Source: JAANXG01 sp963731035 (GTDB lineage Bacteria; Pseudomonadota; Gammaproteobacteria; Arenicellales; JAANXG01). Taken from it: 64,000 bases of DNA. The notes below the pieces were generated by a model, which had not been told where the DNA came from, ran no database searches, and saw only the letters and a program-made list of their open reading frames with translations. A program made the position numbers and the translations under genes. Positions 52,277 to 61,738 of this stretch are shown one piece after another; position 1 is the stretch's first letter; every line of letters starts with the position of its first letter. The DNA is taken from positions 186,001-250,000 of the forward strand of contig CAVSUY010000027.1 of assembly GCA_963731035.1 (NCBI GenBank). Direction: 5' to 3'.

Positions 52277-55176
52277 ATGCCGAGCCAGCAAACGACCCTT
52301 TCAGAACTGGAACCCGACAACGAGTTCATGTCTCGCCATGTGGGGCCCAGTCCCGCTGAGCAGAAGCAAATGCTGGAAACGCTGGGCTTGTCTTCCCTGG
52401 ATGAGCTCGTCGATCGCGTCGTGCCCCGCGACATCCGCAGCAACAGGCCCCTGGCTGTGCCCGAGGCCGCCTCGGAGGCGGCCGTTTTGAAAGAGCTCCG
52501 GAACATCGCCGCGCAGAACCGGGTGTTCAAGTCATTCATAGGCATGGGGTACTACGACACCTGCACGCCCGGTGTGATACAGCGCAACATCCTCGAGAGC
52601 CCTGCGTGGTACACGGCCTACACACCGTACCAATCGGAGATCTCGCAGGGCCGCCTCGAAGCGCTTCTCAATTTTCAAACCATGGTGGTCGACCTGACGG
52701 GACTCGAGATCGCCAACGCTTCGATGCTGGACGAAGGCACCGCCGCTGCCGAGGCCATGGCCCTCAGCCACCGCGTCAGTCGGAACAAAGGCGATGTATT
52801 CTTCGTCGCCCGTGACTGTCATCCCCAGACCATCGACGTCGTCCGAACGCGGGCCCGGCCCCTCGATATCCAGGTCGTAGTAGGGGATCCGCTGAATGAT
52901 GCGCCTCCCGAGGCCACTTTCGGCGCACTCCTTCAGTATCCGGGCACCTACGGGGATGTCGTCGACTACCGAAGCTTTGTCGAACAGCTCCACGCCAGGA
53001 ACGGTCTGGTGACCATGGCCGCCGACCTCCTCGCGCTCACCCTGATCACCCCCCCGGGGAGCTGGGCGCCGACATCGCCGTGGGCAATACCCAGCGCTTT
53101 GGAGTGCCGATGGGATACGGCGGACCCCATGCGGCCTACATGGCCGCCAAAGACGCCTACAAACGGTCGCTGCCGGGCCGCCTGGTCGGCGTATCCGTGG
53201 ACACCCGCGGAAACCGCGGCTACCGCCTGGCGCTGGCCACCCGCGAGCAGCACATCCGCCGGGAAAAGGCGACCTCCAACATCTGTACCGCCCAGTCTCT
53301 GCTGGCCATCATGGCGGCAATGTACGCGACCTATCATGGGCCGGACGGATTGACGCGAATAGCCCGGCGCGTCCATAGACTGACTCGAATCCTGGCCGGC
53401 GGACTGCGTGGCCTCGGGTTCGACGTCAAGACCCCGGCTTACTTCGACACCGTTACCGTGGCGACCGGCGACGCCACCGCCGGTATTGTGGAGCGCTCCC
53501 TGGCCAGCAGGGTCAACCTGCGACAAGTTGACGATCGCACACTGGGTGTGTCACTCGATGAGACCACGACGCGGGAAGACCTGGAGCTTCTGTGGCGCAT
53601 CTTCTCGGGCTCCGAGACCGTGCCGTCGGTCGCCGAGCAGGATGAACGAGTCGAAGAGATTCTCCCCGACTCCCTCGTACGCAGGTCCTCATTCCTGGAC
53701 GAACAGGTATTCCAGGACTATCACACAGAGACCGGCTTGCTTCGCTATATGCGCCGGCTTGCCGACATGGACCTGGCATTGGACCGCTCCATGATCCCGC
53801 TGGGATCGTGCACCATGAAGCTCAATGCCACCACCGAGATGATGCCCGTAACCTGGCCCGAGTTCTCACGGATTCATCCGTTCGCGCCGCTCGAACAGAC
53901 CCGGGGCTATCAGAAGATCTTCGACGACCTCGAGTCACTACTGTGCGCCTGCACCGGCTATTTTGCGGTGTCGCTGCAGCCCAACGCCGGTTCCCAGGGC
54001 GAGTATGCCGGTCTGCTGGCTATCCGGGCCTATCACCAGGCCCGGGGTCAGGGTGACCGCAACGTCTGTCTGATCCCGAGCTCCGCCCACGGCACCAACC
54101 CCGCGTCCGCGGCCATGGCGGGACTTACAGTGGTGGTGGTGGACTCGGATCACGACGGCAACATCGACCTAGACGACCTGCGGCAGAAAGCTTCGCAGCA
54201 CGCCGAGTCTCTGGCAGCCATCATGATCACCTATCCGTCCACCCACGGCGTATTCGAGGCCAAAGTCAGGCAGGTGTGTGACATCGTCCATGAGCACGGC
54301 GGCCAGGTGTACATCGACGGTGCCAATCTGAACGCCATGGTGGGAGTCAGTGAGCCGGGGTCGTTCGGCGGCGACGTATCGCACCTCAATCTGCACAAGA
54401 CGTTCGCCATCCCCCATGGCGGCGGCGGACCAGGGGTCGGACCCATCGCCGTGCGGGAGCACCTGAAGCCTTTTCTCCCCGGGCATTTCATGATCGGCAA
54501 AGAGTCCGCTGTCGGCCCCGTGGCGTCGGCCCCCTGGGGCAGCGCCGGCATCCTGCCCATCACCTGGGCTTACCTGCGCCTGCTGGGGCGCGGGGGACTT
54601 CGCTACGCCACCTGCAACGCGATCCTCAATGCCAACTACGTCGCCAAGCAGCTGGCGCCTCATTACCCGGTACTGTATTCGGGGCCCGGTGGGATGGTCG
54701 CCCACGAATGCATACTGGATCTGCGTCCCGTCAAGGAACAAACCGGCGTTACCGTAGAGGACGTTGCCAAGCGACTGATGGATTACGGTTTCCACGCGCC
54801 TACCATGTCCTTCCCGGTGGCGGGAACGCTGATGGTCGAGCCCACGGAAAGCGAGTCCAAGGCGGAGCTGGACCGTTTCATCACCGCCATGGTGGAGATC
54901 CGCAAGGAGATCCGCGATATCGAGAAAGGCAAGCTGGATCCCGAGGACAATCCTCTCAAGCACGCCCCCCACACCGCCGTCGATGTCAGCGAGCCCTGGG
55001 AACGGAGCTACACACCGCAGCAGGCGCTCCGCCTGGATTGCCAGGGATCCGGCAGCAAATACTGGCCCCCCGTCAACCGGATCGACAACATCTACGGCGA
55101 CCGGCACGTCGTATGCACCTGCCCTCCGGTCTCGGACTACCGCAGCCCGGGCGAGGAAAAACACAAGGCGGCATGA
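52277..55176 (+). CDS. gcvP: Glycine dehydrogenase P-protein, interrupted by -1 frameshift
   Basis: PLP-dependent decarboxylase of the glycine cleavage system, ~965 residues when read across both frames. Frame 1 starts at ATG 52277 (RHVGPSPAEQKQMLETLG) and runs correctly to TLITPPG at about 53058. The homologous sequence then continues in the -1 frame (GELGADIAVGNTQRFGVP) to 55176, including the PLP lysine in LHKTFAIPHGGGGPG (~708). The switch falls in a run of seven C and four G (53049-53059): a lost base, a sequencing error or ribosomal slippage would all explain it. No other damage is seen, so the gene was recently or is still functional. Confidence 0.9.
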
Positions 55177-55255
55177 GCATATCAACGGGCGACGCTCTCG
55201 CAGCCAATCAAGGTCTACAGCACGGACGCCCGGTTGCGCCGCGGGAAGACGGTCG

Positions 55256-56113
55256 TTGACCTCGTCTCTTACACTGGCAATGCCCACGGCGATCTTCGCC
55301 GACACCTCCGTGTGGCGCGCCAGCAACGATTCCTCCGTGCTTTACCTTGCCGGAACCGTACACAAGCTCTCCGCCAGCCAGTATCCACTTCCCGCGGAGT
55401 ACCAGTCCGCCTACGATCATTCGGACATCCTTGTGTTCGAGACCGATATCGGCGCCATGCGGAGCCCCGCCGTACGGGATCGCATCGCTGCCCAGAGCGT
55501 GCTGCCGGAGGGACGGACCTTGGAATCCGTGCTCGACGACTCGACCTGCGATCTGCTTCGCAGGTACTGCGAGGATGTCGAATTCCCCATCGAACAACTG
55601 AGGTCTCTCAAGCCCGTCGCCGCTATGATGACACTGCTTGCCGGGACACTGCAGTCGCTCGGCGTTACCGCCCCTGGCGTTGACGAGCATTTCTTCTCTC
55701 TCGCTCAATCGGATTCCAAGGCCTACCGCTCCCTGGAGTCCGTCGACCGACAGATCGACTATCTGTTGACCATGGACGAGGGCCGGCCCGACCGCTTCGT
55801 TAGACGATCCATCGAAGACTTCAAGCGGGCCCGCCAGGGCGAACTGGAGGACGGCATACGCGCTTGGCGCGATGGCGAAGAGCAGGCCTTGATCGAACGC
55901 TTTCTCCACGACGAAATGCTGAGCGCTCCCGGCCTCTATCAGTCCCTGGTGGTGGACCGCAACCGGGAGTGGATGCGTTCCATCCGCCAGTACCTGGAGT
56001 CGCCCGGGACCGAGATGGTGCTGGTGGGGGTCGCCCACCTCGTCGGCAGCGACGGCCTGGTCTCCCTGCTGCGTGGCGAGGGATACGAAGTGCGGAGGTA
56101 TTCGCTGCATTGA
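55256..56113 (+). CDS. TraB/GumN-family protein
   Basis: 285 residues. The family motifs are LYLAGTVHKLSASQYPLP (GxxH) near the N-terminus, an internal FETDIG, and VGVAHLVGSDGLVSLLRGEG (second GxxH) near the C-terminus; the fold resembles metal-dependent hydrolases such as TIKI. A short signal-like stretch (LTLAMPTAIFA) precedes the domain. The start is uncertain: TTG 55256 gives only 15 residues before the presumed cleavage site. A 28-codon reading that overlaps the gcvP stop (ATG 55173) ends exactly here as TTGA. Periplasmic location is inferred. Confidence 0.7.
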   Translation: MTSSLTLAMPTAIFADTSVWRASNDSSVLYLAGTVHKLSASQYPLPAEYQSAYDHSDILVFETDIGAMRSPAVRDRIAAQSVLPEGRTLESVLDDSTCDLLRRYCEDVEFPIEQLRSLKPVAAMMTLLAGTLQSLGVTAPGVDEHFFSLAQSDSKAYRSLESVDRQIDYLLTMDEGRPDRFVRRSIEDFKRARQGELEDGIRAWRDGEEQALIERFLHDEMLSAPGLYQSLVVDRNREWMRSIRQYLESPGTEMVLVGVAHLVGSDGLVSLLRGEGYEVRRYSLH

Positions 56114-56190
56114 CACGGGGGCGGGCCGCGCACACGAGCTCACGTTTGTATTACAATTCCTTCTCTCATCCAATGCATCCACCGAGCCAG

Positions 56191-56394
56191 ATGAAGAAAT
56201 ACGGAATCCGAATCACGCTTACCGAGGATAATCCGATGCGCGCCTCCCACCTTCTTGGCGACGACTGGGAGGCGTACCGATGGTACGACGATCCGGAGTC
56301 CCGTGACCGGGCAATGGAAGCCATGCAGACCCGCCTGCCGAACTATCGTCTGGGTGACGCGCCCTCGCAAGTCGTGGAGCCCATCGAGCGCTGA
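56191..56394 (+). CDS. Small conserved acidic protein, unknown
   Basis: 67 residues from ATG 56191 (ATG 56173 would add six). KKYGIRITLTEDNPMRASHL, then DDWEAYRWYDDPESRDRAME and ending PSQVVEPIER. It is highly charged, with no membrane segment. I recognise the type as a conserved small protein of gammaproteobacteria without known function. It lies 77 bp after the TraB/GumN gene and 13 bp before the Ap4A phosphorylase-like gene. Confidence 0.7.
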   Translation: MKKYGIRITLTEDNPMRASHLLGDDWEAYRWYDDPESRDRAMEAMQTRLPNYRLGDAPSQVVEPIER

Positions 56395-56407
56395 TGGGCC
56401 CGGCCCG

Positions 56408-57304
56408 TTGGCAGCCCTCAATCGCGACCTGAGCTCATTCTGGGATGCTGTCCGGCGTAGCTCGCAGCGGGCGCTGCGTTCGGGCGCCCTCCGGACGATC
56501 TCAACACAGGCGAGCTGCGTGCGGGACGCCGGTGTCGAGTTCGTCGTGCGGGTCTCCGATAACCTGCTGCGCAAGCCCGGCGCAACGGCTTCTTACGACC
56601 AGCCGCGCAACCAGGATCCGTTCCTGCCACCCGATGCGCAGTTGACCGTCGGCGACGTTCCTCCGCATCACGTTGCGGTCTTGAACAAGTTCAACGTGCT
56701 GGAGAATCACGTACTGGTGGTCACCCGCGGATTTGTCCATCAGGAGTCGCCTTTGACCGCCGGTGACTTCTCGGCGGTCGCGGCGGGACTCGTCGGCGGC
56801 CGCGGTCTCGCTTTCTACAACGCAGGAAAGATTGCCGGTGCCAGCCAGTCCCATAAGCATTTCCAGCTCGTACCGCTGCCCCTCGGGCGTGATATGGATA
56901 TTCCCACAGCTGTTCTGTTCGAAGGCGCCCGCGGGGGGATCGACTCGATCAGCCATTTGAATTTTCGCCACGCGTTCTTCCACCTGGATACCGGCCCGGA
57001 TCAGCCGGAGTCCTTCGGGCGCCGATGCTGCGAGCTCTACGGCCAAGCCCTGAATGCGCTGGGGCTCGTGGACAGATTCGACGACACGGAGGCGAACCGC
57101 TTGCCTCCCTACAACCTGCTGCTGACCGAGCGGTGGCTGTTCCTGGCGCCGCGCCGGAGGGAACGCTGCCTGGACATTTCGGTGAACGGACTCGGCTACG
57201 CCGGCTCGCTTTTCGTCAGCTCGCCCCGGAAACTGGAGCAGATCAGGTCCGAGGGCCCGATGCATCTTCTCCGGCAGGTTTCCATTCAGGAACCACCCCG
57301 ATGA
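56408..57304 (+). CDS. Ap4A phosphorylase-like HIT-superfamily protein
   Basis: 298 residues from TTG 56408, the only start codon before the conserved region. The histidine-triad-like signature is SQSHKHFQLVPLPLG (HxHxQ) near residue 155. FVVRVSDNLLRKPG and DPFLPPDAQLTVGDVPPHHV precede it, typical of ATP adenylyltransferases that split diadenosine tetraphosphate with phosphate. The C-terminal domain (PPYNLLLTERWLFLAPRRRE) is the second half of this family. Its stop codon overlaps the ATG of the sirtuin gene (ATGA), so the two nucleotide-handling enzymes are translated together. Confidence 0.8.
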   Translation: MAALNRDLSSFWDAVRRSSQRALRSGALRTISTQASCVRDAGVEFVVRVSDNLLRKPGATASYDQPRNQDPFLPPDAQLTVGDVPPHHVAVLNKFNVLENHVLVVTRGFVHQESPLTAGDFSAVAAGLVGGRGLAFYNAGKIAGASQSHKHFQLVPLPLGRDMDIPTAVLFEGARGGIDSISHLNFRHAFFHLDTGPDQPESFGRRCCELYGQALNALGLVDRFDDTEANRLPPYNLLLTERWLFLAPRRRERCLDISVNGLGYAGSLFVSSPRKLEQIRSEGPMHLLRQVSIQEPPR

Positions 57305-58194
57305 CCGCAACCGGCCGAACATCGATGGCCTCACCCCCCGGAGAAGCCGCTCCGCCTGCATCCGAAGTGCCTTCGCCGGAAGCCTCGCGGCTTGCCGATT
57401 TCATCGTGCGCCACGCCCCCCTTTTCGTGTTGACCGGCGCCGGCTGCAGCACCGGCTCCGGCATCCCCGACTACCGGGACGACAATGGGGACTGGAAGCA
57501 CTCCAAACCCGTGCAGTATGCCGACTTCGTTTCGTCCGACTACGCGCGCCGCCGCTACTGGGCGCGCAGTCTCTCCGGCTGGCCGAGGATGGAGGCATCC
57601 AGGCCCAATGCCGCCCACGCGGCGCTGGCGGCGATCGAACGGGCCGGTCTGGTAGCTTCGGTGTGCACCCAGAACGTCGACGCTCTTCATCAGAAAGCAG
57701 GCAGCACTCGAGTCATCGACCTGCACGGCCGCCTGGACAAGGTCGAGTGTCTGCAGTGCGATGCCCGGTTCTCACGGACGCTGATACAGGAGCAGTTGCT
57801 GCGCCTCAATCCAGGCTACGCCGACGTGTCCGCAGGTACGGCGCCGGACGGCGATGTGCTGCTGGAGCGTTCATTCGAAGACTTCGTCCTTGTCAACTGC
57901 GATCACTGTGGCGGCCAGCTCAAGCCTTCGGTCGTGTTCTTCGGCGAAAACGTGCCCCCAGTTCGAGTGACACGGGCTATTCGCGTCCTGGAAAACTCCG
58001 GGGGCATGCTGGTGGTTGGGTCCTCACTGATGGTCTTTTCGGGCTATCGCTTCTGTCGCAAAGCGGAAGCGCTGGGGAAACCGGTTGCCGTGCTGAACCG
58101 GGGCAGGACACGAGCCGACGCCGCCGTGCAGCTGAAGGTTGCCCTGGACTGCGGCGCGGTCCTGACGCAAGTGGCTCGGCTGCTGATTCGCTGA
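57301..58194 (+). CDS. NAD-dependent protein deacylase (SIR2 family)
   Basis: 297 residues from ATG 57301. NAD-binding motif LTGAGCSTGSGIPDYRDDNG (~48-67), CTQNVDALHQKAGS and the catalytic His in VIDLHGRLDKVEC. Two Cys pairs (CLQC and CDHC) form the zinc site, and GSSLMVFSGYRF closes the Rossmann part. GCSTGSGIPDYR places it in the SIRT4-like class II. An N-terminal ~30-residue extension is Pro/Ala-rich. Acetyl- and propionyl-CoA synthetases in this window carry the lysine normally controlled by sirtuins, making them plausible substrates. Confidence 0.9.
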   Translation: MTATGRTSMASPPGEAAPPASEVPSPEASRLADFIVRHAPLFVLTGAGCSTGSGIPDYRDDNGDWKHSKPVQYADFVSSDYARRRYWARSLSGWPRMEASRPNAAHAALAAIERAGLVASVCTQNVDALHQKAGSTRVIDLHGRLDKVECLQCDARFSRTLIQEQLLRLNPGYADVSAGTAPDGDVLLERSFEDFVLVNCDHCGGQLKPSVVFFGENVPPVRVTRAIRVLENSGGMLVVGSSLMVFSGYRFCRKAEALGKPVAVLNRGRTRADAAVQLKVALDCGAVLTQVARLLIR

Positions 58195-58233
58195 ACGCGT
58201 TCCGCGATCGCGGTGTCTCCATGCTGTCCGCGG

Positions 58234-59022
58234 CTATTCCAGGTTCAATTGCTCGAACAGATTGCGAAGCTCGTGACGGGCGGTCACATGCGACATGGTG
58301 ATGGATTGCCCCCTCGGACCCGCGTTGTAATCCAACAGGGTCAGTCCCCTGGGAAACAGCTCCCGGAAAATCGCCCGCTCGCTGAGCCCCTGCAGATAGC
58401 GAAAGGCGATCCTGGATTGGAGCTGGCGCAAGGCCAGATCCACACGTCTCTTGTTGTGGGAGTGGGTCGACGCGGCGCGATTTCTCACCACTACCCAGTC
58501 CAGGCCCCGTTTCCCCGAAAGAGCCCGTTGTTTCCGGCATTCCCAGACTGCTTCGCTATAGACGCTCAACCTCTTCACTTCGAAGGTATCAGGGTCGACC
58601 TGTCCCAGCAGGTCCACGTCCACGAAGCTTTCGTTGACAGGAGTTACCAACGTGTCTGCCCAGGCGTGGGCGGCTCTCGCAACCTCGGTATCGTGGCCCG
58701 GGCAGTCGATGATCACGTAGTCGTTGCCCTCCGACATGATTTCGATCGCCCGATCCAGCTCCTCGGGACTGCCGGGTATCTCCCCGACCGGCCGCAGCGT
58801 GGGCACATTCAAGCCGAGCTCGTGGCGCTGTGAGTATGCCATCCGATTTTCGATATAGCGGCTGAGCGTCTTCTGGCGGGGATCGAGGTCGATGACGGCC
58901 ACTTGGTAAGCCTTCTCCATCAGCACGGCCACGACGTGCATCGCGGTCGTTGACTTGCCCGTCCCGCCTTTTTCATTGCCGAAAACGACTATTCGGCTTT
59001 TGTACTGTTTCGAACCGGCCAT
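58234..59022 (-). CDS. MipZ-like ParA/MinD-family ATPase
   Basis: 262 residues. Deviant Walker A IVVFGNEKGGTGKSTTAMHV (~11-30), switch region VIDLDPRQKTLSRYIENR and Walker B YVIIDCPGHDTEVAR. The DPRQ-TL-RY-ENR pattern and RVDLALRQLQSRIAFRYLQG are those of MipZ, the ATPase that places the division plane in alphaproteobacteria by inhibiting FtsZ. Presence beside gammaproteobacterial genes is noteworthy; a general ParA-like role remains possible. ATG 59022 is the family-consistent start, though two upstream ATGs are in frame. It is convergent with the sirtuin gene (39 bp apart). Confidence 0.82.
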   Translation of the reverse strand: MAGSKQYKSRIVVFGNEKGGTGKSTTAMHVVAVLMEKAYQVAVIDLDPRQKTLSRYIENRMAYSQRHELGLNVPTLRPVGEIPGSPEELDRAIEIMSEGNDYVIIDCPGHDTEVARAAHAWADTLVTPVNESFVDVDLLGQVDPDTFEVKRLSVYSEAVWECRKQRALSGKRGLDWVVVRNRAASTHSHNKRRVDLALRQLQSRIAFRYLQGLSERAIFRELFPRGLTLLDYNAGPRGQSITMSHVTARHELRNLFEQLNLE

Positions 59023-59093
59023 ACGCCGATGAAGTATAGCGCGGCGGCAGAACTCCATCGCGCGGGAATCAACCAGCCGGGGAGCCGGCTTCC

Positions 59094-60614
59094 TCAGGCG
59101 GTCGCCGTCACCCGAGTTTGGCGTACCGGCCGCACCAATACCAGCAACGGCGTGGCGAGCAGGGTCATCCACAACATCAACCGGAAATCATTCATGTACG
59201 CAATCGAGGCCGCCTGCCGCGTTACCTCGCCGTTCAGCGCAGCGAGCCCGGCGGCGCTGCCGGTGTCCCATATCGCTCCCGCCGCCCGCAGGGCGTCGCT
59301 GAACGGCGTCAGCGCCTCCGAAAGCACTGCATGGTTGGTCTGAACGTTGACGCCCAAGAGCGTTACCATCACCGAGATCCCGAGACTGCTGCCCAGGTTG
59401 CGCATGAGGCTGAACATCGACGTCGCCTCGGTACGCAGGCGCGGCTCCAGCGTTGAAAAAGTCACGGTCGACAGCGGGACGAAGATAAAACCGAAACCGA
59501 TACCCTGGACGATGCCGGTGTGGACCAGCGTGAACATGTCCACGTCCGGAGTGAATCCGCTCATTTCCCACAGGGAGACGCCCATCATAGCCATCCCGAA
59601 CATGATCAGCGCACGAACGTCCACCTTGTTGATAAGCCGTCCCACTACGAACATGGCCGCCATGGTGCCCACACCGCGGGGCGCCAGTGCAAAACCGGTG
59701 GTGATCACCGGATAGCCCGACAGGTTCTGCAGGAAGGGCGGCAGCAGCGCCAGCGTAGCCAATAGAATGATCCCCATGAAGAAGATCAGGCAAAGTCCGA
59801 TCACCAGGTTGCGGTCCCTGAACAGTTGCGGCTCGATAAACGGCTGCCGGGCGGTGAACATGTGCACCAGGAACAGGTACAGGAACAGCCCGCCCATCAA
59901 AGCCTCGAGTGTCACCTCGATGGAATCGAACCAGTTCTGGGACGTGCCGCGGTCGAACATCAATTGCATGGCCCCTATCGCCAGGCTGAGCAGCGCAAAG
60001 CCGAACAAATCGAACCGTCGGTGCCGATTGCGCTCGGTCTCGGGGGTGAATGCCACGATACCCATCCAGGCCAGAATGCCCACGGGCAGGTTGATATAGA
60101 AGACCCAGCGCCAGTTGTAGACCTCGGTAAGGTAGCCGCCCAGCGTGGGACCAAGGATCGGACCCACCATGACCCCCACGCCCCACAGGGCCATGGCCGA
60201 GCCGTGCTTCTCCCGCGGATAGGTGTCCAGCAGCACCGACTGCGACAGCGGCACCAGAGAGGCACCGAACGCACCCTGAAATATGCGGAAGACGACCATT
60301 TCCGACAAAGATGTCGCCATTCCGCACAACATGGACGTCACGGTGAACCCGGCCACCGACACGAGGAGCAGGCGCTTGCGTCCGAATCGATCCGCCAGAT
60401 AACCGGTGGGCGGCGTCATGATGGCGGCAGCCACGATGTAGGAAGTCAACACCCACGCGATCTGGTCCTGGGTCGCTGACATGCTGCCCTGCATGTGCGG
60501 AAGGGCGACATTGGCGATGGTCATGTCGAGCACCTGCATGACGGTTGCCAGCATGATGGACACGGTGGCCATCAACTGAGCTGCGCCGTCAGAGTTCGAC
60601 GCCTTGTCGATCAT
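59094..60614 (-). CDS. emrB: EmrB/QacA-type 14-helix MFS efflux pump
   Basis: 506-residue drug:H+ antiporter of the DHA2 family. Motif D1 LDMTIANVALPHMQGSMSA in helix 1, motif A GYLADRFGRKRLLL after helix 2, and motif C GVMVGPILGPTLGGYLTEVY in helix 5 are all present, and about 14 hydrophobic segments are visible. ATG 60614 overlaps the emrA stop. With EmrA it would form a tripartite pump with an outer-membrane channel of the TolC type, which is not encoded here. Confidence 0.93.
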   Translation of the reverse strand: MIDKASNSDGAAQLMATVSIMLATVMQVLDMTIANVALPHMQGSMSATQDQIAWVLTSYIVAAAIMTPPTGYLADRFGRKRLLLVSVAGFTVTSMLCGMATSLSEMVVFRIFQGAFGASLVPLSQSVLLDTYPREKHGSAMALWGVGVMVGPILGPTLGGYLTEVYNWRWVFYINLPVGILAWMGIVAFTPETERNRHRRFDLFGFALLSLAIGAMQLMFDRGTSQNWFDSIEVTLEALMGGLFLYLFLVHMFTARQPFIEPQLFRDRNLVIGLCLIFFMGIILLATLALLPPFLQNLSGYPVITTGFALAPRGVGTMAAMFVVGRLINKVDVRALIMFGMAMMGVSLWEMSGFTPDVDMFTLVHTGIVQGIGFGFIFVPLSTVTFSTLEPRLRTEATSMFSLMRNLGSSLGISVMVTLLGVNVQTNHAVLSEALTPFSDALRAAGAIWDTGSAAGLAALNGEVTRQAASIAYMNDFRLMLWMTLLATPLLVLVRPVRQTRVTATA

Positions 60615-61738
60615 TGCACGCGAACGTTGCCGGCCTCGGCGACGTACACGGCCGGGGGCTGCAACCGCAGCAGCAGGGCCTGGGCAAGAGCCGGCAGGTG
60701 CCGGTACTGGCCGGTATCAATCCTTACGCTGGTGCTCATGCCGGCCCTCAGCGCAGGTGCATCGTCCTCGGCCTGCACGAAGATGCGAACAGGGATACGC
60801 TGGACGACCTTCACCCAGTTGCCGGTGGCGTTCTGGGGTGGCAGAACCGAGAATTCCGCGCCCGTGGCCTGGCTGATGCTCTGCACGACGCCGTGCCAGG
60901 TCCGCCCCGGGTAGGTATCCACCTCGATGCGAACCGGTTGACCGGTTCGTACATGCGTCAGGTCGGTCTCCTTGAAATTGGCATCGATCCAGGCGTTGCT
61001 GGAGGACACCACGGCCATGACCGCACCGCCGGAATCCACGTATTGGCCGGGCTCCGGAACGTTGTGAGCGATCCCCGCGAACGGAGCCTTGACACTGGTA
61101 TGGGACAAGTCGAGCTGCGCCTGCTCCACGGCGGCCTTCGCCTCCCGATACGCGGGTTGCTGCTCGATCGGACCGTCGGGCTTGCCGCCGAGCTGCGCCA
61201 GCAGCTGCTCTATCGCCTGCCGGGTGATGGCCACCTGCTGGCGGGCAACGTCGAGATTGTGTCGCGCCTGCTCGAGCTGCTCCTGGGAGGCGAACTTGCT
61301 CCCTGCGAGCTTGTCCAGCCGCTGGTACTCCCGCTGTGCGAATGCCTGGTTGGCCTGGTCCAGCGCCAGAGTCTCCTGCTGCTGGCGGAAGGCCGCCTGG
61401 AGCTTCTTCACCTGCGCCCGGGCTCCTTCCACGCCGGCACGGGCGCGCGCCAAGGCCACCTGGTAGGGCGTTGGGTCGATACGAAACAGAACTTGACCCT
61501 TTTGCACGGAATCATTCTCGGACACGTCGACTTCGGTCACCGGCCCTGCAACCTGGGCGCTGATCACGACTTTGTTCTGACCGACGTAGGCATTGTCAGT
61601 ACTGACGTACCGCCCCGAAATCAGGTAAAGGCCGCCGCCGACGAGCACCAGCAACAAAGGACCCGCCAGGAAAAGAATCCTGCGGGCCTTCCTTTTTCGG
61701 TCCGATGGCTCGGGCAGGTCAGGCTTATCGCTCGGCAT
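60611..61738 (-). CDS. emrA: EmrA-type membrane-fusion (adaptor) protein
   Basis: 375 residues: a basic N-terminus (DRKRKARR), one membrane helix (~19-40, ILFLAGPLLLVLVGGGLYLI), then a beta-barrel/lipoyl half (GPVTEVDVSENDSVQKGQVL), a coiled-coil hairpin (~95-200) and the returning lipoyl half (VKAPFAGIAHNVPEPGQYVD). This is the HlyD/EmrA plan, linking EmrB to an outer-membrane channel. It overlaps the regulator gene by 14 bases and emrB by four. Confidence 0.93.
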   Translation of the reverse strand: MPSDKPDLPEPSDRKRKARRILFLAGPLLLVLVGGGLYLISGRYVSTDNAYVGQNKVVISAQVAGPVTEVDVSENDSVQKGQVLFRIDPTPYQVALARARAGVEGARAQVKKLQAAFRQQQETLALDQANQAFAQREYQRLDKLAGSKFASQEQLEQARHNLDVARQQVAITRQAIEQLLAQLGGKPDGPIEQQPAYREAKAAVEQAQLDLSHTSVKAPFAGIAHNVPEPGQYVDSGGAVMAVVSSSNAWIDANFKETDLTHVRTGQPVRIEVDTYPGRTWHGVVQSISQATGAEFSVLPPQNATGNWVKVVQRIPVRIFVQAEDDAPALRAGMSTSVRIDTGQYRHLPALAQALLLRLQPPAVYVAEAGNVRVQ

